A stretch of 5,067 bases of DNA from an uncultured Fastidiosipila sp. (GTDB lineage: Bacteria; Bacillota; Clostridia; Saccharofermentanales; Fastidiosipilaceae): positions 1 to 5,067 of the forward strand of contig CALLQJ010000029.1 of NCBI GenBank assembly GCA_938014865.1. Reading direction: 5' to 3'. Under the pieces are notes generated by a model. That model worked only from the letters and a program-made list of their open reading frames with translations, ran no database searches and was not told the DNA's origin. Numbering within the stretch: position 1 is the stretch's first letter; each line of letters starts with the position of its first letter. A program made the translations under genes and the position numbers. This document shows positions 4,435 to 5,067 of this stretch, one piece after another.

Positions 4435-5067
4435 ATGGACGCGGCACTTATCATTGCATCGGGACGTACGGGGAAAGACACAGCGCTTGAACCCATGCTT
4501 GGAGCGGGCAATCTGACCGCCGAGCAACGTCTCGTTTTGCTTTTGCAGGAGGCGGGACTCAAGAAAATTTATGTCATCACGCATCAGGAGCATCATGCAC
4601 TGGAAAAATCGCTGGCCCGTTTCGGGGTCAGCTTTTTGCAGAATCCTGAAAAAGATGCCGAGATGATCGACAATATCCGCTTTGCGCTGAAGGAAATTCC
4701 CGAAGACTGCCGGCGCGTCTTGATCACGCCGAATCACATTCCCTGCTTCAGCTCGAAAACGGTCCGGAAGCTTCTCGCGTCAAGAAGCGATGCGGCGGTC
4801 GCCTCGTATCAGGGAAAAAACGGACACCCGCTTCTTTTAAAACGAAGGCTCTGGCCGGCCCTGATGAACTACCAAGGGCCCGGCGGACTGGCCGGTGCCA
4901 TGCGGCACTTAGGACTCCGGCCCGAGCCGGTGGAGGCGGACGATCCGGGCGTGCTGCTGACGCTTGATGAACACGACGAAAAAGTGCAGGCGGCAATCGC
5001 CGAGCATGAAATCGGAAAATTACGGCCCGTGCTGCGTGTTTCTTTGGCAAAAGAAGAAGTCTTCTAC
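4435..5067 (+). CDS. Degenerate MobA/MocA-like nucleotidyltransferase, probably fused to a ModE-type DNA-binding domain (partial at right edge)
   Basis: The 211 visible residues follow the outline of molybdenum-cofactor nucleotidyltransferases (MobA/MocA, NTP-transferase fold): a first strand ending in IIASG (6-10) where the family has LAAG, LEPMLGAGNLTAEQRLV (18-34) matching the family KPML..GS-type segment, ITPNHIPCF (97-105) matching the TPxDxP metal loop, NGHPLLL (129-135) and DDPGVLLTLDE (169-179). Key positions are altered: the expected catalytic lysine before PM is E19, the metal-binding aspartate is H101, and the SxRM motif is absent, so catalysis is doubtful. From about residue 195, KLRPVLRVSLAKEEVFY resembles the entry to a ModE-type LysR-like helix-turn-helix. 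The reading frame is still open at the window end. The ATG at 4435 is preceded by AAGAGG (4424-4429); the ATG at 4431 is in another frame and short. Fold confident, activity and fusion inferred. Confidence 0.72.
   Translation, partial: MDAALIIASGRTGKDTALEPMLGAGNLTAEQRLVLLLQEAGLKKIYVITHQEHHALEKSLARFGVSFLQNPEKDAEMIDNIRFALKEIPEDCRRVLITPNHIPCFSSKTVRKLLASRSDAAVASYQGKNGHPLLLKRRLWPALMNYQGPGGLAGAMRHLGLRPEPVEADDPGVLLTLDEHDEKVQAAIAEHEIGKLRPVLRVSLAKEEVFY

Noticed and set aside
4748..5050. 100-codon minus-strand open frame opposite the nucleotidyltransferase-like gene
   Set aside because: It is fully antisense to a recognisable domain, and its Arg/Pro/Ala-rich translation is typical of shadow frames.

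Overview
The window looks like ordinary chromosomal sequence from a low-to-mid GC Gram-positive bacterium of the Bacillota, most likely a Clostridia or Negativicutes member. The reasons are the Firmicutes-style TrpRS N-terminus, the S21 sequence ending in an Arg/Lys-rich tail, the rpsU-yqeY gene pair, strong purine-rich Shine-Dalgarno sites and near-consensus sigma-A promoters. The genus cannot be fixed from this sequence. No mobile element, tRNA, rRNA or CRISPR array is visible.

Layout. Positions 1-670 (minus strand) hold the first 223 codons of trpS; the gene runs off the left edge. A divergent intergenic region (671-966) carries a TATAAT promoter for trpS and a promoter for the rightward gene. 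The rightward promoter is overlaid by two inverted repeats and a tandem octamer, a likely operator cluster; nothing clear is seen in about 741-866. A cysteine-free Crp/Fnr-family regulator follows (967-1647) and ends at a good intrinsic terminator. After a 223-base gap with its own promoter comes a CLC-type chloride/proton antiporter with a C-terminal TrkA-C/RCK-C-like domain (1871-3484).

Next is a compact translation-related operon. A near-perfect promoter (TTGACC, 17 bases, TATAAT) leads to rpsU with a GTG start (3622-3795). Only three bases later comes yqeY (3799-4242), and the operon closes with a strong terminator (about 4268-4308). The right edge holds the first 211 codons of a gene read from an extended -10 promoter (4435-5067, open at the end). 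Its product resembles MobA/MocA-type molybdenum-cofactor nucleotidyltransferases but lacks the key catalytic residues. Its last visible residues look like the beginning of a ModE-type DNA-binding domain.

How the genes may work together. trpS, rpsU and yqeY serve translation. The Crp/Fnr regulator and the CLC antiporter are adjacent but separately promoted; short words shared by their promoter regions hint at common control but do not prove it. The most unusual item is the apparent pseudoenzyme-regulator fusion at the right edge, which could be a molybdenum- or cofactor-responsive transcription factor. The claim rests on pattern recognition and on a domain that is mostly outside the window.
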